Shown here piece after piece: positions 44,746 through 54,899 of a stretch of 64,000 nucleotides of DNA. The stretch spans positions 1,766,653 through 1,830,652 of the forward strand of contig NZ_CP065425.1 in the NCBI RefSeq assembly GCF_016772275.1. The letters run 5' to 3'. A program made the position numbers and the translations under genes. Origin of the DNA: Heyndrickxia vini (lineage in GTDB: Bacteria; Bacillota; Bacilli; Bacillales; Bacillaceae_C). Under the pieces are notes generated by a model. It saw only the letters and a list, made by a program, of their open reading frames with translations, was not told where the DNA came from and searched no databases. The stretch's first letter is position 1. Every line of letters starts with the position of its first letter.

Positions 44746-45348
44746 GTGAGTGGTTTTTATTATCTTATTTTTCTTTGGAGTGTCTGGATTATCTCAACAT
44801 TTATCATGAGTAAACAAAATAATATAAGATCGCGGTTAGCTGTTCTATCATTGCTTTTATTAATTCTTTTTCCCTATACCATCAACTTGTTTACAATGAC
44901 TATTCAATTGCCATCACTTGTGATGTTAGGAATTTGCTTTTATTATTTTTCAATACTTTCATTTGTGAAGAAAATGTATATGGGCGTATCTATTCTCATT
45001 ATGATGTCGGGTTTTTGTGGAGTATTATTGCTGGAATTATATGATCCTGTTTGGATGTTCTTTGATCGTCGATTATTACTTGCTGGATTCCTTTTCCTAT
45101 TGTCAAAACTACTGTTTTCACAATCATTATATTCGCAAATTATTTGTACAACAGCAGGAACTTTGCAGGGGGAGGCAATCTATTCGCTAATTTTAAAAAA
45201 ATGGAACTTTCCTTATACAATAGGCAGCTCTGATTATTTAGATATTTTTACAATATTTTTAGGCATTAGTCTAACTTGGACATTTGTTAATTATGTACTT
45301 TCGAATATCTCTTCGAAAAGTAATATTGAAAGAGAAAAGCAAGGTTAA
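44746..45348 (+). CDS. yphA: Polytopic membrane protein YphA
   Basis: A 200-residue membrane protein with about six to seven hydrophobic segments and no catalytic motif. Position between ypzI and der and length match B. subtilis YphA, of unknown function. GTG start with GGAGGTG upstream. Confidence 0.82.
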   Translation: MSGFYYLIFLWSVWIISTFIMSKQNNIRSRLAVLSLLLLILFPYTINLFTMTIQLPSLVMLGICFYYFSILSFVKKMYMGVSILIMMSGFCGVLLLELYDPVWMFFDRRLLLAGFLFLLSKLLFSQSLYSQIICTTAGTLQGEAIYSLILKKWNFPYTIGSSDYLDIFTIFLGISLTWTFVNYVLSNISSKSNIEREKQG

Positions 45349-45499
45349 TCTTCATTTTTTAGCCTCTCTCTTCCAATCTATTTATTGCTTGTCATACATA
45401 TTATTGATAAACTATCTAGGTTAGTCTTTTGCAACATCTTTTTTTAATGCACAAAATACGAATGAGATGGAAGAAAATATATATGAAAGGGTGATTACG

Positions 45500-46810
45500 G
45501 TGACAAAACCAGTTGTCGCGATTGTAGGTCGTCCGAATGTAGGAAAGTCAACAATTTTTAATCGTATTGTCGGTGAACGTATTTCTATCGTTGAAGATGT
45601 ACCTGGAGTTACTAGAGATCGAATTTATAGTTCAGCTGAGTGGTTAACCCATGATTTTAATATTATTGATACGGGTGGTATTGATATTGGAGATGAACCA
45701 TTTCTAGAACAAATTCGCAGTCAAGCGGAGATTGCTATTGATGAAGCGGACGTTATTATTTTTATCGCTAGCGGAAGAGAAGGGATTACTTCGGCTGATG
45801 AAGTAGTTGCAAAAATTTTGTATAAATCAAAAAAACCAGTCGTTTTAGGAATTAACAAAATTGATAATCCTGAAATGAGAGATCAGATTTATGATTTCTA
45901 TTCCCTTGGATTTGGCGAACCATTTCCTATTTCGGGAGCACACGGTATAGGTTTAGGAGATCTTTTAGATGAAGTGGCCAAACACTTCCCTAAGTCAGAG
46001 GATACAGAATATGATGAAGATACCATTAAATTTAGTTTTATTGGGCGTCCTAATGTTGGAAAATCATCACTTGTAAACGCTATACTAGGAGAAGAGCGTG
46101 TAATTGTAAGTGATGTTGAAGGAACGACTCGGGATGCTATTGATTCAATGTATACGTTTGATGATCAAGAATATGTAATTATTGATACAGCTGGGATGCG
46201 AAAAAAAGGAAAGGTATATGAGAGTACCGAAAAATACAGTGTTCTTCGTGCGCTACGAGCAATTGAAAGGTCTGACGTTGTTTGTGTTGTAATAAATGGT
46301 GAAGAGGGAATAAGAGAACAGGATAAGCGTATTGCTGGCTATGCGCATGAAGCTGGCAGAGCAGTAGTCATTGTTGTGAATAAATGGGACGCAGTAGAAA
46401 AAGATGAAAAAACGATGAAGAAATTTGAAGAAAATATTCGTGAACATTTTCTCTTTTTATCCTACGCACCAATCGTATTTTTATCTGCTAAAACAAAAAA
46501 AAGGGTCCAAACATTAATTCCTGTTATTCAAACAGTTAGTGAAAACCATGCGATGCGTGTTCAATCAAGTATTTTGAATGAAGTGATTATGGATGCTGTA
46601 GCGATGAATCCTACACCAACAGATAAAGGGAAAAGATTAAGAATTTACTATGCAACACAAGTTGCCATTAAGCCACCAACATTTGTTGTTTTTGTTAATG
46701 AACCAGAATTAATGCATTTTTCTTATGAGAGATTTTTAGAAAATCGAATCCGTGATGCGTTTGATTTTGAAGGTACACCGTTAAAAATTATTTGTCGTCG
46801 GAGAAAATAA
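45500..46810 (+). CDS. der: Ribosome biogenesis GTPase Der
   Basis: Essential GTPase with two tandem G domains for 50S subunit assembly. The 436 residues contain two GRPNVGKS(T/S) P-loops (about residues 10 and 182), DTGG and DTAGM G3 motifs, NKID and NKWD G4 motifs, and a C-terminal KH-like domain (from about 350, with [18 protein letters not shown]). The GTG at 45500 with AAAGGGTG upstream gives the family start; the in-frame ATG at 45467 adds an extension without a ribosome site. Upstream of gpsA as usual. Confidence 0.96.
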   Translation: MTKPVVAIVGRPNVGKSTIFNRIVGERISIVEDVPGVTRDRIYSSAEWLTHDFNIIDTGGIDIGDEPFLEQIRSQAEIAIDEADVIIFIASGREGITSADEVVAKILYKSKKPVVLGINKIDNPEMRDQIYDFYSLGFGEPFPISGAHGIGLGDLLDEVAKHFPKSEDTEYDEDTIKFSFIGRPNVGKSSLVNAILGEERVIVSDVEGTTRDAIDSMYTFDDQEYVIIDTAGMRKKGKVYESTEKYSVLRALRAIERSDVVCVVINGEEGIREQDKRIAGYAHEAGRAVVIVVNKWDAVEKDEKTMKKFEENIREHFLFLSYAPIVFLSAKTKKRVQTLIPVIQTVSENHAMRVQSSILNEVIMDAVAMNPTPTDKGKRLRIYYATQVAIKPPTFVVFVNEPELMHFSYERFLENRIRDAFDFEGTPLKIICRRRK

Positions 46811-46867
46811 GTAAAACGCGTCGCTTGGACCAAAAGCTACATATTAATAGATAATTAGGTGATAAAA

Positions 46868-47908
46868 ATGACTTGTGAAAAAGAAAAAATTGCAGTTATA
46901 GGTGCAGGTAGCTGGGGAACAGCGCTTGCAATTGTGTTAGCAGATAATGAACACCAAGTTCACTTATGGGGTCATAAGAAAGAGCAAATCGAGGAGATTA
47001 ATCATACCCACACAAATAATAAATATTTGCCTGGTATTCAATTATCAGAATCTATTATTGGATTTGATTCTTTAGAGACGGCGATGGAGGAAATAAACAA
47101 TATTGTACTCGCTGTTCCAACCAAGGCCATACGTGAAGTGCTTGGAAAAATCGTCGAATTTCAAACAAAACCAGTCACAATTATCCATGTTAGTAAAGGG
47201 ATTGAACCTGATACCTTATTAAGAATATCAGAAATGATTAAGGAAGAAATGCCCAAAGATCTTCTGAAAGATATTGTTGTTTTATCCGGACCGAGTCACG
47301 CAGAGGAAGTAAGTTTAAGACATCCAACAACCGTAACGGTTTCCTCGCAAAACGACGAAGCTGCTAAACTTGTACAAGATTTATTTATGAATCAAAATTT
47401 TCGCGTGTATACTAATTCAGATATTATTGGTGTCGAAATTGGCGGGGCGTTGAAAAACATTATTGCATTAGCTGCAGGAATTTCCGATGGTCTTGGTTAC
47501 GGCGATAATGCCAAAGCTGCTTTGATTACTAGAGGATTGGCAGAGATAGCCCGTTTAGGAACGAAAATGGGTGCTAAACCGTTAACGTTTTTAGGCCTTT
47601 CTGGCATTGGCGATTTAATTGTTACATGTACAAGTGTACACTCCAGAAATTGGAGAGCCGGAAATATGCTTGGAAAAGGAATGAAACTTAATGAGGTGCT
47701 GGAAAATATGGGAATGGTTGTTGAAGGAGTAAGGACAACCAAAGCTGCCCACCAGTTGGCTGATAAATATGATGTGCAAATGCCAATTACAAATGCATTG
47801 TACAGTGTATTATTTAATGAGTTCAATCCAAAAGAAGCAGTTGATAACCTAATGGGAAGATTAAAAACGCATGAAAACGAAGATTTAACGAATTTACTAA
47901 ATGATTAA
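46868..47908 (+). CDS. gpsA: NAD(P)-dependent glycerol-3-phosphate dehydrogenase
   Basis: Reduces dihydroxyacetone phosphate to sn-glycerol-3-phosphate for phospholipid synthesis. The 346 residues have the nucleotide motif [14 protein letters not shown], the [10 protein letters not shown] and [10 protein letters not shown] segments, the catalytic lysine in [13 protein letters not shown] and [21 protein letters not shown] is placed before the ATG at 46868; the GTG at 46859 within that site is rejected. Terminator downstream. Confidence 0.96.
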   Translation: MTCEKEKIAVIGAGSWGTALAIVLADNEHQVHLWGHKKEQIEEINHTHTNNKYLPGIQLSESIIGFDSLETAMEEINNIVLAVPTKAIREVLGKIVEFQTKPVTIIHVSKGIEPDTLLRISEMIKEEMPKDLLKDIVVLSGPSHAEEVSLRHPTTVTVSSQNDEAAKLVQDLFMNQNFRVYTNSDIIGVEIGGALKNIIALAAGISDGLGYGDNAKAALITRGLAEIARLGTKMGAKPLTFLGLSGIGDLIVTCTSVHSRNWRAGNMLGKGMKLNEVLENMGMVVEGVRTTKAAHQLADKYDVQMPITNALYSVLFNEFNPKEAVDNLMGRLKTHENEDLTNLLND

Positions 47909-48014
47909 TTATTTTCTTTTTAGGCATTCGACGATGCAAAACTGTACGAAATTGCATAAAATGCCATGAAGTAAAAGCTTTAAACTAGTGGAATGGGTAT
48001 CTGTCTATTATTTT

Positions 48015-48053
48015 ACTGAGGTAAGGTTAACGCCACTTACCTCAGTTTTTTTT
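48015..48053 (+). terminator. Terminator after gpsA
   Basis: CTGAGGTAAG (48016-48025) and CTTACCTCAG (48036-48045) are perfect arms followed by eight T. The gap from 47909 to 48196 holds this and no coding sequence I trust. Confidence 0.9.
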
Positions 48054-48196
48054 GTCTTTTGGCTCATGTCGCTTTTCGGACAACATTCTATGTTAGCGAT
48101 AAGTAAGGAATATGTTATAATATGTTCCGTAGTTTGTATAAAATTATTCAAAAATACGAAGCACGCACCAAATTTTTCGAAAAGGTGGAAATATGT

Positions 48197-48400
48197 ATGT
48201 CTGAATCGATGCTGAAAATGTGGATATCCATCGCTGGGATGGGTTTATTGGCTATTGCAATGGTTGCCATATATTTTAGTAGATACAAAATGAAAATGAA
48301 ATTTTTAAAAGTGATTACTGCATTATTTGCTTACTTATGTTTAATTGTTGGGGGCATTATCATGGTATTTGTTGTTTTTACCGGACCAACAGGAAATTAA
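48197..48400 (+). CDS. yphE: DUF2768 small membrane protein YphE
   Basis: A 67-residue protein with two membrane helices (about 9-26 and 36-60) and the end FVVFTGPTGN typical of DUF2768. The ATG at 48197 has AAAAGGTGG nine bases upstream; an upstream ATG at 48122 is not supported. In B. subtilis yphE lies between gpsA and yphF. The function is unknown. Confidence 0.82.
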   Translation: MSESMLKMWISIAGMGLLAIAMVAIYFSRYKMKMKFLKVITALFAYLCLIVGGIIMVFVVFTGPTGN

Positions 48401-48435
48401 AAATTATCCCTCTCGGAAAGGATTGAAATAGTATT

Positions 48436-49143
48436 TTGAAGAGATTTACACTTCTATTTCTAGTTTTATCATCTATTGCACTATTAAGTGGATGTTTATA
48501 TCCGCAAGAGAAATTAGCAAAAAATCAAGTTCCGTATGAAAGTCAAATTGAGGAAGTCCAAAAAGCTGTTGATAAATTTCAAAAGGAAAATGATGGCATA
48601 CTCCCCATTAAAACAAAAGATCAACATACGCCTATTTATGAAAAGTATCCAATAGAGTTTAAAAAGATGATCCCACAATATATATCTGATGCTCCCGGCA
48701 ATTCCTATGAAAATGGCGGTGTTTTTCAATATGTTTTAATAGACGTGGAAGACAAGCCGAAAGTGAAAATATTTGATTTACGAATTGCTGAGAAAATAAG
48801 AGAAATACATATGCGAATAGATGCTCAAGGATATCCTCCGTTTAAAGATCAGCTTGCAAATAATGTTTATACAATTAATTATAAAAAAATTGGTTATAAA
48901 GAGGAACCGTACGCTATTTCACCTTATACCAACAATAATCTTCCGTTTGTGATAACGACGAAGGGTGAGATTTTTGTGGATTACAGCAGTGATTTATATC
49001 ATGCTTTAAAAAATAATAAAGCTAGAGTGAAACGTGGAGAAGATATTCGACCTATATTAACGAAAAATTCGCAGTTTGTACCTGCATACTCTTTGCCTTA
49101 TACAGTAAATAAAAAAAATGAACCTATTTTTTTGACAAAGTAG
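48436..49143 (+). CDS. yphF: Predicted lipoprotein YphF
   Basis: A 235-residue protein with a lipoprotein signal peptide: hydrophobic stretch LLFLVLSSIALL and lipobox LSGC with Cys20. The mature part has no motif I recognise. Position before spoIVA and size match YphF. TTG start with GGAAAGGA upstream. Confidence 0.8.
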   Translation: MKRFTLLFLVLSSIALLSGCLYPQEKLAKNQVPYESQIEEVQKAVDKFQKENDGILPIKTKDQHTPIYEKYPIEFKKMIPQYISDAPGNSYENGGVFQYVLIDVEDKPKVKIFDLRIAEKIREIHMRIDAQGYPPFKDQLANNVYTINYKKIGYKEEPYAISPYTNNNLPFVITTKGEIFVDYSSDLYHALKNNKARVKRGEDIRPILTKNSQFVPAYSLPYTVNKKNEPIFLTK

Positions 49144-49147
49144 TCAT

Positions 49148-49193
49148 AACCCTTTCTTTACAAAATATATTGTAGAGGAAGGGTTTTATTTTT
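49148..49193 (+). terminator. Terminator after yphF
   Basis: AACCCTTTCTTTACAA (49148-49163) and TTGTAGAGGAAGGGTT (49170-49185) pair over 16 bases with two G-U pairs, then TTATTTTT. Confidence 0.85.
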
Positions 49194-49305
49194 ATGGCTT
49201 TGTTATTATTTTATGTTGATATGGGAATTACCCTCTTATACTCGAAGAATAAGTTAACATGGCCAAAAATGATAGAAAAAAAGTTGATAATTCATCACTT
49301 TATTG

Positions 49306-49335
49306 TCATAAGAGAATAGGACAACATCATACACA
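49306..49335 (+). promoter_or_regulatory. Candidate sigma-E promoter of spoIVA
   Basis: TCATAAG (49306-49312), a 15-base spacer and CATACACA (49328-49335) resemble the sigma-E consensus with two mismatches in each box. It lies 60 bases before the spoIVA start; spoIVA is sigma-E dependent in B. subtilis. Confidence 0.5.
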
Positions 49336-49395
49336 TATAGTGTCCAAATCATTTTTAAAGATGTACCCGGTAACTTAATGTGGGGAGGGAATCTC

Positions 49396-50874
49396 TTGGA
49401 AAAGGTTGATATTTTTAAAGATATCGCTGAGAGAACAGGCGGCGACATTTATTTAGGCGTAGTTGGAGCTGTACGTACTGGAAAATCGACATTTATTAAG
49501 AAATTTATGGAATTAGTGGTATTACCGAATATTGCGAGTGAAGCAGATAGAAATCGTGCACAAGATGAATTACCTCAAAGTGCTGCTGGAAGAACCATCA
49601 TGACTACAGAACCGAAGTTTGTGCCAAATCAAGCTGTTTCTGTCCATGTAGGTGACGGTTTAGATGTTAATATTCGTCTTGTGGATTGTGTAGGTTACAC
49701 TGTACCAGGTGCTAAAGGATATGAGGATGAAAATGGCCCCCGTATGATCCATACGCCATGGTATGAAGAACCAATTTCTTTTCATGAAGCTGCAGAAATT
49801 GGAACAAGAAAAGTTATACAAGAGCATTCGGTCATTGGTGTGGTTATTACTACAGATGGATCAATTGGAGAAATTCCAAGGCACGATTATGTTGAAGCGG
49901 AAGAAAGAGTTATTGAGGAATTAAAAGAGGTTGGAAAACCATTTATAATGGTTATCAATTCGGCTCGGCCCCATCATCCCGAAACAGAGTCCTTACGTAG
50001 TTCACTAGCCGAAAAATACGACATTCCGGTAGTAGCAATGTCGGTTGAGAGTATGCGTGAAGGTGATGTGTTGAATGTACTGCGCGAAGCGTTATACGAA
50101 TTCCCAGTACTAGAAGTAAATGTGAATCTACCAAGTTGGGTAATGGTTTTAACAGAGAATCATTGGTTGCGTGAAAACTATCAAGAAGCAGTTAAAGAAA
50201 CAGTTAAAGATATTAAAAGGCTAAGAGATGTAGATCGAGTTGTCCAACAATTTAGCGAGTATGAATTTATTCATGATGCCGGATTAGCAGGAATTGAGAT
50301 GGGGCAAGGGGTAGCAGAAATAGATCTTTATGCACCGGATGAATTGTATGATCAAGTGCTAAAAGAAATTGTTGGTGTTGAAATTCGCGGAAAAGACCAT
50401 TTACTCGAATTAATGCAGGATTTTTCACATGCTAAAAGAGAGTACGACCAAATTGCTGATGCTTTGAAAATGGTAAAACAAACAGGTTATGGAATTGCTT
50501 CACCAACCTTAGGAGATATGAGCTTGGATGAGCCTGAGATTATTCGTCAAGGTTCAAGATTCGGTGTTAGATTAAAGGCAGTTGCTCCTTCAATTCATAT
50601 GATTAAAGTGGATGTTGAATCAGAGTTTTCCCCAATAATTGGGACGGAAAAACAAAGTGAAGAACTTGTTCGTTATTTAATGCAAGACTTTGAAGATAAT
50701 CCGCTTTCAATCTGGAATTCCGATATTTTTGGGCGAAATTTAAGTTCAATTGTACGTGAAGGAATTCAGGCTAAACTATCCCTAATGCCGGAGAATGCAC
50801 GCTATAAGCTTAAAGAAACATTAGAAAGAATAATTAACGAGGGATCGGGCGGATTGATTGCCATTATCCTTTAA
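49396..50874 (+). CDS. spoIVA: Spore coat morphogenetic ATPase SpoIVA
   Basis: Forms the basement layer of the spore coat by ATP-driven polymerisation around the forespore and is also needed for cortex formation. The 492 residues match the family length exactly. A Walker A motif GAVRTGKST (Lys30), a sensor-like DGSIGEI region and a highly conserved C-terminus (KETLERIINEGSGG) are visible. The TTG at 49396, giving MEKVDIFKDI, follows GGGGAGGG; the ATG at 49378 lies before that site. Coat genes cotJABC and this gene are not linked here. Confidence 0.96.
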   Translation: MEKVDIFKDIAERTGGDIYLGVVGAVRTGKSTFIKKFMELVVLPNIASEADRNRAQDELPQSAAGRTIMTTEPKFVPNQAVSVHVGDGLDVNIRLVDCVGYTVPGAKGYEDENGPRMIHTPWYEEPISFHEAAEIGTRKVIQEHSVIGVVITTDGSIGEIPRHDYVEAEERVIEELKEVGKPFIMVINSARPHHPETESLRSSLAEKYDIPVVAMSVESMREGDVLNVLREALYEFPVLEVNVNLPSWVMVLTENHWLRENYQEAVKETVKDIKRLRDVDRVVQQFSEYEFIHDAGLAGIEMGQGVAEIDLYAPDELYDQVLKEIVGVEIRGKDHLLELMQDFSHAKREYDQIADALKMVKQTGYGIASPTLGDMSLDEPEIIRQGSRFGVRLKAVAPSIHMIKVDVESEFSPIIGTEKQSEELVRYLMQDFEDNPLSIWNSDIFGRNLSSIVREGIQAKLSLMPENARYKLKETLERIINEGSGGLIAIIL

Positions 50875-50877
50875 TAG

Positions 50878-50910
50878 CAAAATGTCAGGCAAAATGCCTG
50901 ACATTTTGTC
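50878..50910 (+). terminator. Terminator after spoIVA
   Basis: CAAAATGTCAGGCA (50878-50891) and TGCCTGACATTTTG (50895-50908) are perfect 14-base arms; T-rich sequence follows. Confidence 0.88.
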
Positions 50911-51031
50911 GTTTTTAAGAAAAGTTTCCCATTATTTCGCGATTTATTCTTGCTAAGGTGATTTTATTGTGATAATCTTTTATCAGAATTGTTGTTGATG
51001 CTATTTCAGTAACATTCTCTAAGGTTTTTAA

Positions 51032-51051
51032 CGGTTTACATGTATAAACCG
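51032..51051 (+). promoter_or_regulatory. Perfect inverted repeat upstream of hup, possible operator
   Basis: CGGTTTA (51032-51038) and TAAACCG (51045-51051) flank CATGTA, immediately before TAAAAT (51054-51059), which could be a -10 box. No -35 box fits well. The operator role is inference. Confidence 0.4.
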
Positions 51052-51122
51052 GATAAAATGTTTACTAATGTAAATAAACAAAAACAAAATGTTTTTAATT
51101 TTTCGCGGAGGAGGTGAACGGC

Positions 51123-51395
51123 ATGAACAAAACAGAACTAATTAATGCTGTTGCTGAAAGCACAGAACTTTCTAAAAAGGATGCAACTAAAGCGGTTGAT
51201 GCAATTTTCGAATCAATTCAAAATGCATTAGCAAATGGTGATAAAGTCCAATTAATTGGATTTGGTAACTTTGAAGTGCGTGAACGTGCTGCTCGTAAAG
51301 GACGTAATCCACAAACTGGTGAAGAAATTGAAATCGCTGCTAGCAAAGTTCCTGCATTCAAACCAGGTAAAGCGCTTAAAGATGCTGTAAAATAA
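51123..51395 (+). CDS. hup: Nucleoid protein HU (HBsu)
   Basis: Essential small DNA-binding and bending protein. The 90 residues have the HU/IHF signature [21 protein letters not shown] and the conserved N-terminus [12 protein letters not shown]. The exceptionally strong GGAGGAGGTG site precedes the ATG at 51123; a GTG at 51114 within it is rejected. It sits between spoIVA and folE, as in B. subtilis (hbs). Confidence 0.97.
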   Translation: MNKTELINAVAESTELSKKDATKAVDAIFESIQNALANGDKVQLIGFGNFEVRERAARKGRNPQTGEEIEIAASKVPAFKPGKALKDAVK

Positions 51396-51426
51396 TAGTA
51401 CATACGTCTCGCTTTGAGCGTGAAAG

Positions 51427-51457
51427 AAAGGGCTGATTATATTAGCCCTTTTTTTCT
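51427..51457 (+). terminator. Terminator after hup
   Basis: AAAGGGCT (51427-51434) and AGCCCTTT (51444-51451), then T-run. Confidence 0.88.
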
Positions 51458-51602
51458 ATTTATAGGGCAAGTTCAACAAAGTAGTTTTTGGAGAATTTTA
51501 CTATGTAAAATGTTTTACGATTTGTATTTTGCCGTGTTCTTCCCCGTGTGCTAATATTAAGAAGTTATTATGTAATACGATTTACATTGCAGGAGGTACA
51601 TC

Positions 51603-52169
51603 ATGGGAGAGATAAACCGCGGACAAATTGAAGAAGCAATCCGGCTCATTATAGAAGCAGTTGGAGAAGATCCAAATAGAGAAGGGTTACTAGACACACC
51701 AAAACGAGTAGCAAATATGTATGAAGAAATATTTAGTGGAATTAATCAAGATCCAAAGGAGTTATTTGAACTTGTATTTAGTGAAAATTATGAGGAACTT
51801 GTTTTAGTTAAGGACATCCCATTTTATTCAATTTGTGAACATCATCTCGTACCTTTCTTTGGAAAAGCCCATATCGCTTATTTACCACGAAACGGAAAAG
51901 TTACCGGTCTAAGTAGGCTTGCCCGCGCAATCGAAACAGTTGCCAAACGCCCACAATTACAGGAACGTATTACCTCTACTGTAGCAGATGCTATTAATGA
52001 AAAACTAGATCCACATGGTGTAATGGTAGTTATAGAGGCTGAGCAAATGTGCATGACGATGAGAGGTGTGAAAAAACCCGGTTCAAAAACAATAACAACA
52101 GCGGTTCGCGGTTCTTTTGAAACCGATCAATATGCTCGCTCGGAAATTTTGACATTAATTAAATCTTAA
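51603..52169 (+). CDS. folE: GTP cyclohydrolase I (FolE / MtrA)
   Basis: First step of folate synthesis, GTP to 7,8-dihydroneopterin triphosphate. The 188 residues carry the zinc ligands Cys78 and His81 ([10 protein letters not shown]) and Cys149 (QMCMTMRGV), and [16 protein letters not shown] precedes the ATG. In B. subtilis this gene (mtrA) is followed by mtrB for the TRAP attenuator. Here hepS follows after 117 bases and mtrB is absent. Confidence 0.96.
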   Translation: MGEINRGQIEEAIRLIIEAVGEDPNREGLLDTPKRVANMYEEIFSGINQDPKELFELVFSENYEELVLVKDIPFYSICEHHLVPFFGKAHIAYLPRNGKVTGLSRLARAIETVAKRPQLQERITSTVADAINEKLDPHGVMVVIEAEQMCMTMRGVKKPGSKTITTAVRGSFETDQYARSEILTLIKS

Positions 52170-52286
52170 TTAGTCAAATCTCACAGAAAATAAACTTTAT
52201 ATGTTATAATTAATTTTATGTGAATCGTTGTAGAAAAGTAAATTAAATATTGTCAGAAATTGAGGAAGAAATGGGGATTAAGGGAA

Positions 52287-53078
52287 ATGAACTTGCAAGA
52301 AAGGATGCAACAAGTTGCTTCAATCAAAGAAAATATTCAACAAAAAATATCACAAAATTATTTAATGCAGTACATAGATAAGCCGTACATTGATGAGGAT
52401 CGTATTATGATTCTTATTGAAAGCTTAACTGCACTAAAACTACCTGTTGCAAGTATTGAGCGCTATGTAACAACGGCTATGCTCATTCAAATTGCCCTTG
52501 ATACCCATGATAAAGTAAATAATACGAACGAGTCGTTAAAAAAACAGCAACTAACAGTTCTTGCGGGGGATTATTATAGCGGATTATATTATAAACTATT
52601 AGCAGAGGTAGAAAATGTTCCGCTAATAAGTTCTTTGGCTAATGGCATTAAACTTGTCAATGAATATAAAATAATATTGTATCGAATGGAAGACAATAGC
52701 CTTAAAGATTATATTCATACATTAAAGAAAACTGAATCAACAATCGTATCAAAATTTATCCGATTTTTTGGATTTAATGATTTGTCGCTATTAAGCGAAG
52801 AAATACTTTTGTTAAATAAACTATTAAGGGAAAAAGAAAAAGCTTTAGAAGGCAAAGCCTCCTTCTTTTTTGAAGCATTAAAGAAGTTTATTTTCCCTGC
52901 GGATCAAGATTCTTTTCATCAGCTTTCGAATGATAATAAGAATGTCTTAATTCAGACATGTCAAAAATACATAAAGCAAACAAAAGATACTATTTTGAAT
53001 GCGAAGGAACAGGTTAAACTTAATGAACTAATGGATCAGAGGATAACAATACTCCTTAATCAGGAATCAGGAAGCTAA
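52287..53078 (+). CDS. hepS: Heptaprenyl diphosphate synthase component I
   Basis: Non-catalytic subunit that with HepT makes the C35 chain of menaquinone-7. The 263 residues are mostly helical; HepS_C features include ALDTHDKVNN, LAGDYYSGLYYKLLAE and SLANGIKLVNEYK. The start is uncertain: the ATG at 52287 is chosen, while the TTG at 52260 has no ribosome site and AAGGGA is rather close to 52287. First gene of hepS-menG-hepT (gerC locus of B. subtilis). Confidence 0.9.
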   Translation: MNLQERMQQVASIKENIQQKISQNYLMQYIDKPYIDEDRIMILIESLTALKLPVASIERYVTTAMLIQIALDTHDKVNNTNESLKKQQLTVLAGDYYSGLYYKLLAEVENVPLISSLANGIKLVNEYKIILYRMEDNSLKDYIHTLKKTESTIVSKFIRFFGFNDLSLLSEEILLLNKLLREKEKALEGKASFFFEALKKFIFPADQDSFHQLSNDNKNVLIQTCQKYIKQTKDTILNAKEQVKLNELMDQRITILLNQESGS

Positions 53079-53109
53079 ATGAAACTATTTTTGGAAGAGG
53101 GAGAGTCAG

Positions 53110-53817
53110 GTGCAATCAAAAGAAGAACGTGTACATCATGTCTTTGAGTCCATATATGACAATTATGATAAAATGAATTCTGTAATTAGTTTTCAACAAC
53201 ATCTTAAATGGCGAAAAGATACAATGAATAAAATGGCTGTTGGAAAAGGAAAAAAAGCATTAGATGTTTGTTGTGGAACGGGAGACTGGACAATAGCATT
53301 AGCAGATTCAGTAGGACCGGATGGAAAAGTTGTGGGATTAGATTTTAGCAAGAATATGCTTAAAATTGCAGATGAAAAAGTTCAAACATTAGGTTTGAAA
53401 CAGGTTGAAATTATTCATGGTAATGCAATGGAACTTCCATTTGATGACGATACATTTGATTATGTAACAATCGGGTTTGGTTTAAGAAATGTACCTGATT
53501 ATTTACATGTACTAAAAGAAATGAATCGTGTCCTTAAGCCTGGTGGAATAGCTGTCTGCCTAGAAACGTCACATCCTACATTATTAGGATATCGTCAACT
53601 GTTTAATTTCTATTTTCGTTTCATAATGCCCATTATGGGTAAGTTGTTTGCCAAAAGTTATAAAGAATATTCCTGGTTGCAAGAGTCAGCAAGAGATTTT
53701 CCGGGAATGAAAGAGCTTGCGATTTTGTTTGAACGCGCCGGATTTAAAAACATTCAATATAAGTCATATAGTGGAGGTGCGGCAGCATCGCATATAGGCT
53801 ATAAAGAGAAAAGATAA
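53110..53817 (+). CDS. menG: Demethylmenaquinone methyltransferase MenG
   Basis: Final methylation of menaquinone from S-adenosylmethionine. The 235-residue class I methyltransferase has UbiE/MenG motifs: [15 protein letters not shown], the SAM-binding [13 protein letters not shown], and [11 protein letters not shown]. The GTG start follows GAGGGAGAG. It lies between hepS and hepT, with which it forms one respiratory quinone operon. Confidence 0.96.
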   Translation: MQSKEERVHHVFESIYDNYDKMNSVISFQQHLKWRKDTMNKMAVGKGKKALDVCCGTGDWTIALADSVGPDGKVVGLDFSKNMLKIADEKVQTLGLKQVEIIHGNAMELPFDDDTFDYVTIGFGLRNVPDYLHVLKEMNRVLKPGGIAVCLETSHPTLLGYRQLFNFYFRFIMPIMGKLFAKSYKEYSWLQESARDFPGMKELAILFERAGFKNIQYKSYSGGAAASHIGYKEKR

Positions 53818-53833
53818 GCTGGGTGGAAATAAT

Positions 53834-54796
53834 ATGAAATTACAAAGATTGTATTCGTTTTTAAAAACGGATATCGATATTATTGAAAAAGAACTTATCA
53901 CTGCGATACAATCTGAATCGGCTTTATTACAAAATGCATCTTTGAATTTGATTCAAGCTGGTGGAAAAAGAATTCGCCCTGTATTTGTTCTCCTATCAGC
54001 TAAATTTGGAAACTATGATATTGAAAGGATTAAAAATGTCGCAGTTTCTTTAGAACTTATTCATATGGCTTCATTAGTGCATGATGATGTAATTGATGAT
54101 GCAGAATTACGACGCGGGAAGCCAACTGTCAAAGCTACATGGGATAACCGTACCGCAATGTACGCAGGTGATTATATTTTAGCTTGTTCCCTTGAATATA
54201 TGACAAAGATAAATAACCCAGCCGCCCATCGAATTTTGGCAGATACAATGGTAGAAGTATGTATTGGGGAAATTAAACAAATACAAGATAAATATCGTTT
54301 TAATCAAAATCTAAGAGATTATCTTCGTCGAATTAAGAGAAAGACGGCAATTTTGATCGCTGCTAGTTGCCAATTAGGAGCAATTGCTGCTGGTACTGAT
54401 GAGGAATTACATAAAAAATTATATATGTTCGGTTATTATGTTGGTATGTCTTATCAAATTACTGATGATATATTAGATTTTACTGCATCAGAAAAAGAAC
54501 TTGGAAAACCTGCCGGTGGTGATTTGCTTCAGGGAAATATTACTTTACCTGTGTTGTATGCAATGCAGAATCACGAAATTGCAGAGATGATCGAAAAGGT
54601 CAATGAAAGTACCACTAAAAATGACATGAAATATGTTATTTCTAAAATCAAAGAATCAGGTGCCATAGATAAGTCATATGAAATGAGTCAAAGATATTTA
54701 AAGAAGGCAATGGCTATACTGGAAAAGCTTCCAAGTAATCGTTTTAGAAATTCTCTTATTGATGTTGCTAATTTTATAGGGAAACGAAAGTTTTAA
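53834..54796 (+). CDS. hepT: Heptaprenyl diphosphate synthase component II
   Basis: Catalytic trans-prenyltransferase for the menaquinone side chain. The 320 residues have both aspartate-rich motifs: first LVHDDVIDDAELRRGKPT (DDxxD) and second ITDDILDFTASEKELGKP, plus the GGKRIRPV substrate site. GGGTGG is spaced before the ATG. Needs HepS for activity. Confidence 0.96.
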   Translation: MKLQRLYSFLKTDIDIIEKELITAIQSESALLQNASLNLIQAGGKRIRPVFVLLSAKFGNYDIERIKNVAVSLELIHMASLVHDDVIDDAELRRGKPTVKATWDNRTAMYAGDYILACSLEYMTKINNPAAHRILADTMVEVCIGEIKQIQDKYRFNQNLRDYLRRIKRKTAILIAASCQLGAIAAGTDEELHKKLYMFGYYVGMSYQITDDILDFTASEKELGKPAGGDLLQGNITLPVLYAMQNHEIAEMIEKVNESTTKNDMKYVISKIKESGAIDKSYEMSQRYLKKAMAILEKLPSNRFRNSLIDVANFIGKRKF

Positions 54797-54899
54797 AACA
54801 AATAATTGAAGCGTTTTCTTATTGCTAAAACTCATATTTAATGATACTATTTTCGAGGATACATAAGTCCAGTTGAGATACAGTGTAGGAGGCATAACT

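Noticed and set aside
47988-48215. 75-codon frame downstream of gpsA
   Set aside because: It runs through a strong terminator hairpin and has no ribosome site.
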